Part shown: positions 1 through 7,091 of the stretch, piece by piece
Layout: every line of letters starts with the position of its first letter
Numbering within the stretch: position 1 is the first letter of the stretch
Assembly: GCA_002712125.1 (NCBI GenBank)
Contig: PASL01000004.1
Span: 25,539-35,158 of the forward strand
Reading direction: 5' to 3'
DNA from: Chloroflexota bacterium
GTDB taxonomy: Bacteria; Chloroflexota; Dehalococcoidia; Lucifugimonadales; Lucifugimonadaceae
DNA: 9,620 nucleotides
The notes under the pieces: model-generated
Databases searched by the model: none
Told to the model about the DNA's origin: nothing
The model's input: the letters and a program-made list of their open reading frames with translations, nothing else
Position numbers and translations under genes: made by a program

Positions 1-876
1 ATGACTATTGTCCCTGCAAAAGTGGCAGGTGTTAAAAACATATATGTAACTACTCCTGCTGATGAAAATTCAAACGTTTCTGAAAAAATTCTTGCTGCTT
101 CTTATTTGTCTGGGGCAGATAGAATATTTAAAATAGGTGGAGCACAGGCTATTTCTGCTTTCACTTATGGGACAGAACTTATTCCAAAAGTCGATATTAT
201 TTGTGGGCCAGGAAATCTTTGGGTAACTGCAGCAAAAAAACACGTCTATGGGAATGTAGGTATTGATGGGTTGTATGGACCAACTGAAACTTTGGTTATT
301 GTTGATGAATATTCTGACCCAGACTACGCTGCATCAGACCTTATTGCCCAAGCAGAGCATGATATAAGTGCTATGCCTATATTAATTTCTAATTCAAAGA
401 TAGCAATAAATAATGTTACTAAATCTATAAAAAATCAGGTTAAGAATCTAGAAAGAAGTTCTATAATTAATAAATCTTTTGAAAACAGGGGAGTAACTAT
501 TTCATTGCGCACCATTGATGAAATAATTACTATTACAAACTTTATAGCCCCTGAACATTTATGTATAGCAACAAAAAACCCTGAAAAAATATATAAAAAA
601 ATTACAAATGCAGGAGCAATTTTTGTTGGAGAATGGTCAGCCGAAGTAATGGCAGATTATATAGCAGGTCCTTCGCATGTTATGCCCACCTCAGGAACTG
701 CTAAATTTTCATCATCTTTATCAGTTAGAAATTTTCTAAAATATATACCTGTTCTAAACTTCAAAGAATCTACTTTTAACAAATTAGCTATAGATGCTGA
801 ACTTATTGCTAACATGGAAAAATTGAGCGGCCACGCAAATGCCGCTAAGATAAGAATTGAAAAGTCAAATGGATAA
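1..876 (+). CDS. hisD: Histidinol dehydrogenase, C-terminal two thirds (5' end outside window)
   Basis: Histidinol dehydrogenase performs the last two NAD-dependent oxidations of histidine synthesis, L-histidinol to histidinal to histidine, in the cytoplasm. The frame is open from base 1 and yields 291 residues, against about 430 for the family, so roughly 130 to 140 N-terminal residues lie upstream. The ATG at base 1 aligns inside the family and is not the real start. Numbering from base 1, the catalytic Glu-His pair is in APEHL (E185, H186). The expected zinc ligands are all present: Q117 and H120 in QAEH, D219 in ADY, and H278 in LSGHANA. The nucleotide-fold stretches GGAQA (47-51) and CGPGN (68-72) also fit. 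The first base pairs of the downstream hisC overlap its stop codon, as expected in a his operon. HisD-like sulfopropanediol dehydrogenases exist, but hisC and hisB next door make the histidine role secure. Confidence 0.97.
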   Translation: MTIVPAKVAGVKNIYVTTPADENSNVSEKILAASYLSGADRIFKIGGAQAISAFTYGTELIPKVDIICGPGNLWVTAAKKHVYGNVGIDGLYGPTETLVIVDEYSDPDYAASDLIAQAEHDISAMPILISNSKIAINNVTKSIKNQVKNLERSSIINKSFENRGVTISLRTIDEIITITNFIAPEHLCIATKNPEKIYKKITNAGAIFVGEWSAEVMADYIAGPSHVMPTSGTAKFSSSLSVRNFLKYIPVLNFKESTFNKLAIDAELIANMEKLSGHANAAKIRIEKSNG

Positions 877-1966
877 AATATCAAAAAAAATCAGAAAACA
901 TTTAAGAATTGTTCAAACTTATGAAGGTGTTGACTCAAATATAAATTTATCAAAAAAATCTGGGATACCAACAAAACATCTTATTAGGCTAAATGCAAAT
1001 GAAAATCCTTACGGAACCATTAATGAAGTTAAAAATTCTCTTCAAGATATTTCACTTCACGAATATCCTGACCCAGAACAAAAAATCTTACGAAAAGCCA
1101 TTTCAGAATATGTTCACCTTCCAGATAATTTAATTATTGCGGGAGCTGGAGGCGATGAAATAATTGATCTTATACTAAGATTGTTTATTAATGAAAAGGA
1201 TGAAGTAATTGATTGTATTCCTACTTTTGGGATGTATAATTTTGCAGCGAAACTATCAAATTCTTCAATTATTTCAATTTCTAGAAAGAATAACTGGGAA
1301 TTAGATATAGAAAAAATAATATCTAAAATTACCGATAAAACAAAAGTTATTTTTATAGCATCGCCTAATAATCCAACAGGAAATTTAACTAAAGAAGAAC
1401 AAATAATAGAGCTTCTTGAAACAGGTATAATAGTATGCTTAGACGAAACGTACTTTGAATTCTCAAATTTTTCATTATCACATCTATTAAATAAATATAG
1501 CAATTTAATTATTATTAGGTCTTTTAGTAAATGGGCTGGTATAGCTGGTCTAAGAGTAGGATATGCAATTAGTTCTGAAATAATTATTAAGCATCTTATG
1601 GATATTAAGCAACCATATAATGTAAATGTTGCAGCAGAGAAAGCGGTAATACAAACATTAAAGTATAAGGATAAATTATTTGAAAACGTAAAAAAACTCA
1701 TGGATGAAAAGGTAAGGCTAGAAGAATATGTAAAAACTTGTAATAATGTTACTTCCTTTCCATCCCATGCTAATTTTGTTCTTTGTAAATTTTCTGAGTT
1801 CAGTAGTCAAAAAATTTATGATTTTTTTGCTGCCGAGGGTATTTTCACAAGGAAATTTGATCAAAAAATGCTTGAAAATTGCATTAGAATAAGCGCCGGT
1901 ACACCCGAACAAACAGATAAAGTAATAAGTGTGATAAGTAAAATTGAAAAAAGTAATAACATATAA
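869..1966 (+). CDS. hisC: Histidinol-phosphate aminotransferase
   Basis: A PLP-dependent class I/II aminotransferase that converts imidazole acetol phosphate and glutamate to histidinol phosphate and 2-oxoglutarate. From the ATG at 869 the protein has 365 residues, normal for HisC. Visible landmarks are NENPYG (44-49), the PLP-contacting N168 in SPNNPTG, D192 and Y195 in LDETY, the Schiff-base lysine K221 in SFSKWAG, the phosphate-binding R229 in GLRVGY, and the substrate-carboxylate arginine R340 in RISAGT. The frame also opens at a TTG at 857, four codons earlier. I prefer the ATG because ATGGATAA overlaps the hisD stop by 8 bases, a normal coupling arrangement. No clear Shine-Dalgarno sequence precedes either start, so translation probably relies on ribosomes finishing hisD. 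Its stop overlaps the hisB start by one base. Confidence 0.96.
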   Translation: MDKISKKIRKHLRIVQTYEGVDSNINLSKKSGIPTKHLIRLNANENPYGTINEVKNSLQDISLHEYPDPEQKILRKAISEYVHLPDNLIIAGAGGDEIIDLILRLFINEKDEVIDCIPTFGMYNFAAKLSNSSIISISRKNNWELDIEKIISKITDKTKVIFIASPNNPTGNLTKEEQIIELLETGIIVCLDETYFEFSNFSLSHLLNKYSNLIIIRSFSKWAGIAGLRVGYAISSEIIIKHLMDIKQPYNVNVAAEKAVIQTLKYKDKLFENVKKLMDEKVRLEEYVKTCNNVTSFPSHANFVLCKFSEFSSQKIYDFFAAEGIFTRKFDQKMLENCIRISAGTPEQTDKVISVISKIEKSNNI

Positions 1967-2571
1967 TGGATAAATCAACTAATAGAAAAGCAAAAATTTC
2001 TCGTGAAACATCTGAAAGTAATATATCTGTATCAATAAATTTAGATGGTAAAGGTATATCTAACATTGACACTCCTCTTGGATTTTTCAAACACATGTTA
2101 AATCAGATTTCTAGTCACGGACTAATAGACTTGGACATTTCTGCGAATGGAGATCTTGAAACAGGTACTCACCATACTATTGAAGATACTGCTATTGCTT
2201 TAGGAAGAGCAATTGATTCTGCTTTAGGAGATAGAAAAGGCATAATTCGTATGTCAAATAAAATTTGCCCTCTTGATGAATCATTATCACAGGTTGTTAT
2301 TGATCTTTCAGGTCGAGGTTATTCAGTTGTAGATATGTTATTACCTAATAATATTGGAGAATTTCCAACTGATATGGCTAGGCATTTTTTTGAGACTCTA
2401 GCTGTTGAAGGTAGATTTTGCTTGCACCTAAATGTTCTTAAAGGTGAAAATGAACATCATATAATTGAATCTGCTTTTAAGGCTTTCGCTAGGGCATTAA
2501 GAGAAGCTTCTTCAGTTGATCCGAGATCCCCAAATATTATACCAAGTAGTAAGGGCACTCTTACAAAATAA
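1966..2571 (+). CDS. hisB: Imidazoleglycerol-phosphate dehydratase, monofunctional
   Basis: Dehydrates imidazole glycerol phosphate to imidazole acetol phosphate using a di-manganese site. At 201 residues it is the single-domain form, without the HAD phosphatase fused in E. coli HisB. The duplicated fold and metal ligands are complete: H43 in KHML, H69, H70 and E73 in HHTIED, H140 in ARHFF, and H164, H165 and E168 in EHHIIE. The C-terminal PSSKGTL (193-199) is typical. Two family positions look altered. GFFKHML has Lys where GF(L/F)DHM usually has Asp, and IRMSNK has Met where Tyr is usual. Neither is a metal ligand. The start is fixed by the TAATG overlap with hisC, and no Shine-Dalgarno sequence is visible, so it is probably translated by reinitiation. 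It is the last gene of the plus-strand run. Histidinol-phosphate phosphatase, the separate enzyme such a HisB needs, is not in the window. Confidence 0.97.
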   Translation: MDKSTNRKAKISRETSESNISVSINLDGKGISNIDTPLGFFKHMLNQISSHGLIDLDISANGDLETGTHHTIEDTAIALGRAIDSALGDRKGIIRMSNKICPLDESLSQVVIDLSGRGYSVVDMLLPNNIGEFPTDMARHFFETLAVEGRFCLHLNVLKGENEHHIIESAFKAFARALREASSVDPRSPNIIPSSKGTLTK

Positions 2572-2572
2572 T

Positions 2573-2821
2573 TTATTTACTTATAATTTCGTAACTATAG
2601 GTTTCAATAATAGGATTTGTAATAATATTATTGCAAACATTTTCCACTATTTTTGAAACTTCTTTTTCATCATCACTATTTATATTTATCTCAAAATATT
2701 TACCTGTTCTAAGAGAATCTATTTGCTTGTGTTCTAACCTGTGAAGAGCCTCTAGAATTGTCTGACCTTCTGGATCATTAACGGTGGATTTTAGTTTTAC
2801 TTGTACTTTTACTAAAAACAT
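2573..2821 (-). CDS. purS: Phosphoribosylformylglycinamidine synthase subunit PurS
   Basis: PurS is the small bridging subunit of the three-part FGAM synthase (PurS, PurQ, small PurL). It helps pass ammonia from the PurQ glutaminase to PurL in step four of purine synthesis. The 82-residue length and whole-protein pattern fit: an N-terminal strand VKVQVKLK (4-11), DPEGQTILEALHRL (16-29), the conserved arginine and GKY turn (38-42), and NPIIETYSYEI near the C terminus. The ATG lies 2 bases after the DUF3105 stop, with no Shine-Dalgarno sequence in range, which suggests translational coupling. It closes the minus-strand run and meets hisB tail to tail with one base between the stops. Its usual neighbours purQ and purL do not follow, which is unusual; they must be elsewhere in the genome if this subunit works. 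Confidence 0.93.
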   Translation of the reverse strand: MFLVKVQVKLKSTVNDPEGQTILEALHRLEHKQIDSLRTGKYFEININSDDEKEVSKIVENVCNNIITNPIIETYSYEIISK

Positions 2822-2823
2822 GA

Positions 2824-3501
2824 TTAATACAGATTATACCTTATCGTTTGAGGACCTCTATCTTGATATTCGTCTATAAACAACTTGATTTTTTCTATAT
2901 CAACATTATCCAGTAAAAGATGATGTCTCCAGGCAGTAATAGCTATTGTTTTTGGCATATAAGAATGAGGAGACATAATATATTGAGAAGAATCAATAGG
3001 AATTATATCTCTTAGTTCACTAACTATCTCTGGGCATTCTTCGGGACAGTAGTAATGCAAACCAATTCCTCCTATTTCAAGGTTTTGTATCAATATTTCG
3101 GGAATTATTTCATAATCATAAATCCCCCAACGAGCTGGAGAAGGTATTCCAAATGGTGTTGAAGGACCATTCCAATGAGGACCAGAAGTTGGAGGATTAG
3201 TTGAATATTCTCCCTGATAACCTACACCAATTTCTAGTTCTTTTCTTCCGTCATTTGGATCTATTGGTAAATGACCAGAAGTATTTATACCTTTAGGGTT
3301 AGAGTCATTAGAATTAGTATTAGGAGACATTACTAATGAAGCAATAAAGAGTACTGCTAACAAAATACCAAAAGTCATAAGAATTGATCTTTTCTTACGG
3401 GCTCTATTTTTACTTCTTATCCTTCTTTCTTCTCTTATTTGAGCCTTAGACATTCCGCGTCTTTCAGGAGGACGGGTAGAAGCTTTTCTATTATCTTTCA
3501 T
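2824..3501 (-). CDS. DUF3105 family single-pass membrane protein
   Basis: A protein of unknown function with a DUF3105-type C-terminal domain. The 225 residues comprise a strongly basic N terminus (1-38, many Arg and Lys), one hydrophobic membrane segment at about 39-58, a polar Ser/Asn/Gly linker to about 75, and then the domain. Family marks are PPTSGPHW (103-110), WGIYDYE (125-131), NLEIGG (140-145), a Cys-containing YYCPEECPE (150-158), ITAWRH (188-193) and a C-terminal FIDEY...RGP. The positive N terminus predicts the domain lies outside the cytoplasm. From memory the family has VHNLEHG in the middle; here the two His positions are Gln139 and Ile143. A weak AGG (plus strand 3511-3513) sits 9 bases before the ATG. 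Another in-frame Met at residue 17 is possible but has no better ribosome site. It lies 31 bases after purC and 2 bases before purS. No purine role is known for the family. Confidence 0.85.
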   Translation of the reverse strand: MKDNRKASTRPPERRGMSKAQIREERRIRSKNRARKKRSILMTFGILLAVLFIASLVMSPNTNSNDSNPKGINTSGHLPIDPNDGRKELEIGVGYQGEYSTNPPTSGPHWNGPSTPFGIPSPARWGIYDYEIIPEILIQNLEIGGIGLHYYCPEECPEIVSELRDIIPIDSSQYIMSPHSYMPKTIAITAWRHHLLLDNVDIEKIKLFIDEYQDRGPQTIRYNLY

Positions 3502-3532
3502 TAATTTTTACCTATTTCTAAATTTTTATTTT

Positions 3533-4429
3533 CTAACTAGTAAGTCTTTTATATGATTCCAAATATCTTTTTTTTGTGTCATTTATTATTTTATTAGGGA
3601 TTTTCGGAGGTGGGTATGTCAAATTCCAGTTAGAATTTAACAGCCATTCTCTCAAAAATTGCTTATCAAATGCTGGAGGAAATTTACCCACAACATAGTC
3701 ATCTAGATCCCAGTACCTACTTGAATCAGGAGTCAACAACTCATCAATTAATAAAACTTCATCATTTAAAATTCCAAATTCTAATTTAGTATCAACTAAT
3801 ATCATACCTTTTTCTCTTGAAAAATCATGGGCAAAATTATAAATTTCTATACTTTTTTTTTCTAAAAACTCGTACATTTCATGACCAACTAAATTTTTTC
3901 CTTCTTTTTCCGATAATGGGATATCATGACCAGTTTCTGCTTTTGTAGATGGAGTAAAAATAGGACAATCAAATTTTTCTGCGGGAGAAAGTTTCTTGTT
4001 TATAAGTTTATCATTTATTGTATTATTATTTTTATATTCACTCCATGCAGATCCAGCTATGTACCCACGAACTATACATTCTATATCTAGCCTTTTAGCT
4101 TTTTTTACAATCATAGATCTTGATTTTATATCTTTATTAATATGATTTTTGAATAAGTCCATATCTAGAACTTTAGTATTTATTACATCATCTATATTAC
4201 CTAAAAAGTGATTAGGAATAATATGTTTTGTCTTTTCTAGCCAGAATGTTGACATTGAGTTTAAAATTTCACCTTTACCGGGAACAGCCTCATTCATTAC
4301 GACATCAAAAGCTGAAATTCTATCTGTTGACACCATAATCATATATTTATCATTAATAAAATAAGTATCTCGAACTTTTCCTGAATAAAGATGATTAGGA
4401 AGATTGGTTTTTACTAATATTGAACCCAA
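3533..4429 (-). CDS. purC: SAICAR synthetase (phosphoribosylaminoimidazole-succinocarboxamide synthase)
   Basis: Joins CAIR and aspartate with ATP to give SAICAR, step eight of IMP synthesis. At 298 residues it is the longer class, resembling yeast Ade1, rather than the roughly 235-residue E. coli type. Motifs in order are SGKVRDTY (16-23), STDRISAFDV (34-43), the long-class signature ECIVRGYIAGSAW (117-129), KAETGHD (163-169), ILVDTKLEFG (210-219) and LIDELLTPDSSRYW (227-240). The start codon is TTG. An AGGA lies 5 bases upstream, the next in-frame ATG is residue 30, inside the first conserved strand, and the TTG gives the usual ten or so residues before SGKVRD. It begins 2 bases after the purB stop, so the pair is probably translationally coupled. 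PurB uses the SAICAR that this enzyme makes. Confidence 0.97.
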   Translation of the reverse strand: MGSILVKTNLPNHLYSGKVRDTYFINDKYMIMVSTDRISAFDVVMNEAVPGKGEILNSMSTFWLEKTKHIIPNHFLGNIDDVINTKVLDMDLFKNHINKDIKSRSMIVKKAKRLDIECIVRGYIAGSAWSEYKNNNTINDKLINKKLSPAEKFDCPIFTPSTKAETGHDIPLSEKEGKNLVGHEMYEFLEKKSIEIYNFAHDFSREKGMILVDTKLEFGILNDEVLLIDELLTPDSSRYWDLDDYVVGKFPPAFDKQFLREWLLNSNWNLTYPPPKIPNKIINDTKKRYLESYKRLTS

Positions 4430-4431
4430 AA

Positions 4432-5733
4432 TTATCCTATCCCTAAACGCTTATATATTTCATTTACATGCTTTAAGTAAAAATTATAATCAAATAACCC
4501 TTTCAATTCATCGCTATCTATAACTGAAAGTACTTTTTTATCTTTTAGTAACAAATTTCTGAAATCTAAATTTTTATCCCAAGTGTCCATAGAGTGTTTT
4601 TGGACAATATCATATGCTTCGTCTCTATCTAATCCATTTTCGACTAATTTCAACATTACTCTTGGAGAAAAAACTAATCCACGGTTTGACTCAAGATTTT
4701 CGAGCATTCGATCAGGATACACAACCATATCCTTGATTATTCCAACTGTCAGGTGCAATATGTAGTCTAATCCAATTGAAGAGTCAGGCAATATTAGCCT
4801 TTCCGCAGAAGAATGAGAAATATCTCTTTCATGCCATAACGAAACATTTTCAAGAGCTGTAACTGAATGCCCCCTAATTAATCTAGATAATCCACAAATT
4901 CTTTCTGATAACTCAGGATTTCTCTTATGAGGCATAGAAGAAGATCCTTTAGTTACATAGCCTGGAGTACCAAATGGTTCTTCTAATTCTCTTACTTCTG
5001 TGCGTTGCAACCCTCGTATCTCGGTAGCAATTTTTTCTAATGAAGCTGCAATTAATGCTAAAACTTGAACATACTCTGCGTGCCTATCTCTTTGTATTAC
5101 TTGATTTGTTATTGGATCTATAGAAAGACCAAGCTTTTTACATACTTTTTCTTCAATATCTGGTGGAATTGAGGAAAAATTTCCTACCGGACCAGAAAGC
5201 ATGCCTACAGAAACTCTATCTTTTACTGATTCTAATCGAAGTTTGTGTCTTTCAAACTCAGCATACCAAAGAGCTAACTTTAATCCGAAACTCATCGGTT
5301 CTGCATGAATTCCATGAGATCTTCCTATACAAGGGGTATTCTTAAATTCAATCGCTCTTTTTCTAAGGTTACTTAGGAGATTATCAATAAGATTAAGGAT
5401 TATTTCTGTGGATTGAAACAATTGAAGACTCAGTGCAGTGTCTTTAATGTCATTAGATGTAAGACCATGATGAACCCATCTTTTTTCATCGCCTAAGGAT
5501 TCACCAACAGAACGAGTAAATGAAACAATATCATGCTTAGTTTCAGAAAAAATTTTTTCATAAATTTTTCTACTAAACTTTGCTTTTCTAATTTTTGTTA
5601 TATCTTTTGAATTAATAACTCCTTTTTCATGCCAAGCTTCAGAAGCAGCAATTTCAATCTTAAGCCATAAATCAAACATATTGTCATCAGACCACACTTT
5701 ATCCATTTCATCACGGGAATATCTAGGAATCAT
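4432..5733 (-). CDS. purB: Adenylosuccinate lyase
   Basis: A fumarase/aspartase superfamily homotetramer that acts twice in purine synthesis: SAICAR to AICAR plus fumarate, and adenylosuccinate to AMP plus fumarate. I start it at the ATG at 5733, giving 433 residues and the typical opening MIPRYSRDEM. A GTG nine codons upstream (5760) is also in frame, but the GGAG six bases before the ATG decides against it. Visible motifs are KHD (66-68), HHGLTSNDIKDTA (88-100), the general-acid histidine H140 in GRSHGIHAEP, and the superfamily signature SSSMPHKRNP (264-273), which carries the catalytic serine loop. The length matches the compact bacterial class (about 430 residues) rather than the 456-residue E. 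coli type. Its stop is 2 bases from the purC start. A 65-base gap separates it from purD, the largest in the run. Confidence 0.97.
   Translation of the reverse strand: MIPRYSRDEMDKVWSDDNMFDLWLKIEIAASEAWHEKGVINSKDITKIRKAKFSRKIYEKIFSETKHDIVSFTRSVGESLGDEKRWVHHGLTSNDIKDTALSLQLFQSTEIILNLIDNLLSNLRKRAIEFKNTPCIGRSHGIHAEPMSFGLKLALWYAEFERHKLRLESVKDRVSVGMLSGPVGNFSSIPPDIEEKVCKKLGLSIDPITNQVIQRDRHAEYVQVLALIAASLEKIATEIRGLQRTEVRELEEPFGTPGYVTKGSSSMPHKRNPELSERICGLSRLIRGHSVTALENVSLWHERDISHSSAERLILPDSSIGLDYILHLTVGIIKDMVVYPDRMLENLESNRGLVFSPRVMLKLVENGLDRDEAYDIVQKHSMDTWDKNLDFRNLLLKDKKVLSVIDSDELKGLFDYNFYLKHVNEIYKRLGIG
4435..4438 (-). promoter_or_regulatory. Ribosome binding site for purC, supporting a TTG start
   Basis: On the minus strand AGGA lies inside the last codons of purB, 5 bases before the purC TTG at 4429. 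The position is right for a Shine-Dalgarno sequence, and there is no nearby ATG or GTG in that frame, so this site decides the start. Confidence 0.7.
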
Positions 5734-5739
5734 TTTTTT

Positions 5740-5743
5740 CTCC
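5740..5743 (-). promoter_or_regulatory. Ribosome binding site deciding the purB start
   Basis: GGAG on the minus strand with a six-base all-A spacer before the ATG at 5733. This is the clearest Shine-Dalgarno sequence in the window apart from that of purD, and it rules out the upstream GTG at 5760 as the main start. Confidence 0.8.
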
Positions 5744-5775
5744 AATAGTTTTTCTATCACTTATTAATTATCTAC

Positions 5776-5789
5776 ATTACAAATTACAA
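5776..5789 (-). repeat. Tandem 7-base repeat in the purD-purB gap
   Basis: The minus strand reads TTGTAAT twice in a row. It lies about 42 to 55 bases before the purB ATG, in the 65-base gap after purD. The gap is AT-rich, holds no gene or stem-loop that I can see, and has no convincing promoter: TTGTAA could pass as a poor -35 box, but no good -10 box sits 16 to 18 bases on. It may be chance in such AT-rich sequence. Confidence 0.4.
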
Positions 5790-5798
5790 TAAAATAAA

Positions 5799-7091
5799 TT
5801 AACTTTCATTTATAGCCCTTTTTCCAATATCTTTTCTATAAAAAGAATTCTTAAAATAAATTTTACCTATACCTTTATATGATTGATTTATTGCATCTAT
5901 CATACTTGCACCTTCTCCCACTACACCGATTACTCTTCCTCCATTAGTAAATATATCTCTGTTTAATATTTTAGTCCCAGAGTGGATAATATTATAATCT
6001 TTTAAATTTTCTAACCCACTTATCAATTTACCTGATTCATAATCACCTGGATAACCATTTGAAGTCATCATAACAAAGCAAAAATTTTTATTGTTCCAAA
6101 TAACTTTATTTGGTTCAAAATGTTTTTTTGAAATATCCATACAAATTTCCAATAAATCTGAATCAAGCTTAGACATCAAAATCTGAGTCTCCGGGTCTCC
6201 AAATCTGCAGTTATACTCAATAACCATTGGACCATTTTTGGTAACCATAATACCCATATAAAGCACTCCTGAATAACTAGAATTTTCTAATTCTAAGGCA
6301 TTTATTGTTGGGTATAAAATTTCATCCTTTATTTTATTTTGCAATTTTCTCTCCCAAAACTCTGGAGGAGAATATGCCCCAACTCCACCAGTATTGGGAC
6401 CTTCGTCATTTTCAAAAATCCGCTTATAATCACAAACAGCTGCCAATTCAGAAGATTTACCACCATCAACGAAAGCAAAAACACTAACTTCTGGACCATA
6501 AATTCTTTCTGATATAAGAAGTTTAGAATTAAGTGAGCCAAAAATTTTTTTATCTATTATAGCTTCAATAGTTTTATTAATTTCATCCTCTGTCTTTGGA
6601 AGAATAACTCCTTTTCCTCCAGCCAAACCATCTACCTTCAATACTAAATCATTAGGGTTGAAATTTCGTACGTATTTTTTTGCCAATTTAGACTGATCAA
6701 AAACTTCAGATTTAGGACATGGGATGTTATATTTTTCCATGAGTTTATATGCCCATATTTTTGAACCTTCTATTCTTGAAGCATTCTTTGAAGGACCAAA
6801 AATATTTAAGCCTTTTTTCTTAAACATATCTACTATACCATCAACTAAAGGTTGTTCAGGACCTACGATGGTAAGTTCTATATTTTCAGTAGTAACAAAA
6901 TTAATCAATTCATCGAAATTTGATAAATTAATATTTATATTAAAAATATTTAATTTAGGATTTGAAGTGCCTCCATTACCGGGACAAACAAAAGTTTTAT
7001 AAACATTTTTACTGCTAGAAATTTTTTTCACTAAGGCATGTTCTCGCCCACCTGAACCTAAAATAAGAATATTATATTTTCTATGACTCAT
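5799..7091 (-). CDS. purD: Phosphoribosylamine-glycine ligase (GAR synthetase)
   Basis: An ATP-grasp enzyme that ligates glycine to phosphoribosylamine, step two of IMP synthesis. At 430 residues it is the monofunctional bacterial form. Landmarks are ILGSGGREHAL (10-20) in the N-terminal domain, GPEQPLVDG (77-85), the ATP-binding loop VLKVDGLAGGKGV (150-162), GPEVSVFAF (199-207), GPNTGGVGAYSP (231-242), the metal-binding EYNCRFGDPETQ (292-303) and the C-terminal TNGGRVIGVVG (382-392). The stretch usually written QDHKR reads CDYKR here (Tyr222 for His), the only deviation I noticed in a conserved block. The ATG follows the VOC stop directly (TAAATG), and an AGGAG sits six bases upstream inside the VOC gene, so the two are translationally coupled. 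PurF, which supplies the unstable phosphoribosylamine, is not in the window. Confidence 0.97.
   Translation of the reverse strand: MSHRKYNILILGSGGREHALVKKISSSKNVYKTFVCPGNGGTSNPKLNIFNININLSNFDELINFVTTENIELTIVGPEQPLVDGIVDMFKKKGLNIFGPSKNASRIEGSKIWAYKLMEKYNIPCPKSEVFDQSKLAKKYVRNFNPNDLVLKVDGLAGGKGVILPKTEDEINKTIEAIIDKKIFGSLNSKLLISERIYGPEVSVFAFVDGGKSSELAAVCDYKRIFENDEGPNTGGVGAYSPPEFWERKLQNKIKDEILYPTINALELENSSYSGVLYMGIMVTKNGPMVIEYNCRFGDPETQILMSKLDSDLLEICMDISKKHFEPNKVIWNNKNFCFVMMTSNGYPGDYESGKLISGLENLKDYNIIHSGTKILNRDIFTNGGRVIGVVGEGASMIDAINQSYKGIGKIYFKNSFYRKDIGKRAINES

Noticed and set aside
1..3. ATG at base 1 as the hisD start
   Set aside because: The family needs about 130 more residues before this point, so this is an internal Met at the window edge.
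857..868. TTG at 857 as the hisC start
   Set aside because: It adds four residues with no ribosome site; the ATG at 869 gives a standard short overlap.
1..876. HisD as a sulfopropanediol dehydrogenase of the HpsN type
   Set aside because: Direct overlap with hisC and then hisB makes histidine synthesis far more likely.
1114..1701. A 195-codon open frame on the minus strand inside hisC
   Set aside because: It is antisense to a fully conserved aminotransferase, its translation is low-complexity and hydrophobic with no family resemblance, and AT-rich coding DNA often leaves such frames.
2833..2838. Perfect TATAAT on the minus strand just before purS
   Set aside because: It encodes Tyr-Asn at the end of the DUF3105 protein and has no -35 box at 16 to 18 bases; any transcript would have almost no leader.
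5734..5760. GTG at 5760 as the purB start
   Set aside because: The ATG at 5733 has a GGAG six bases upstream and gives the usual PurB N terminus.
6329..6541. A 70-codon minus-strand frame within purD
   Set aside because: It overlaps purD on the same strand in another frame through conserved PurD motifs, so it is a shadow.
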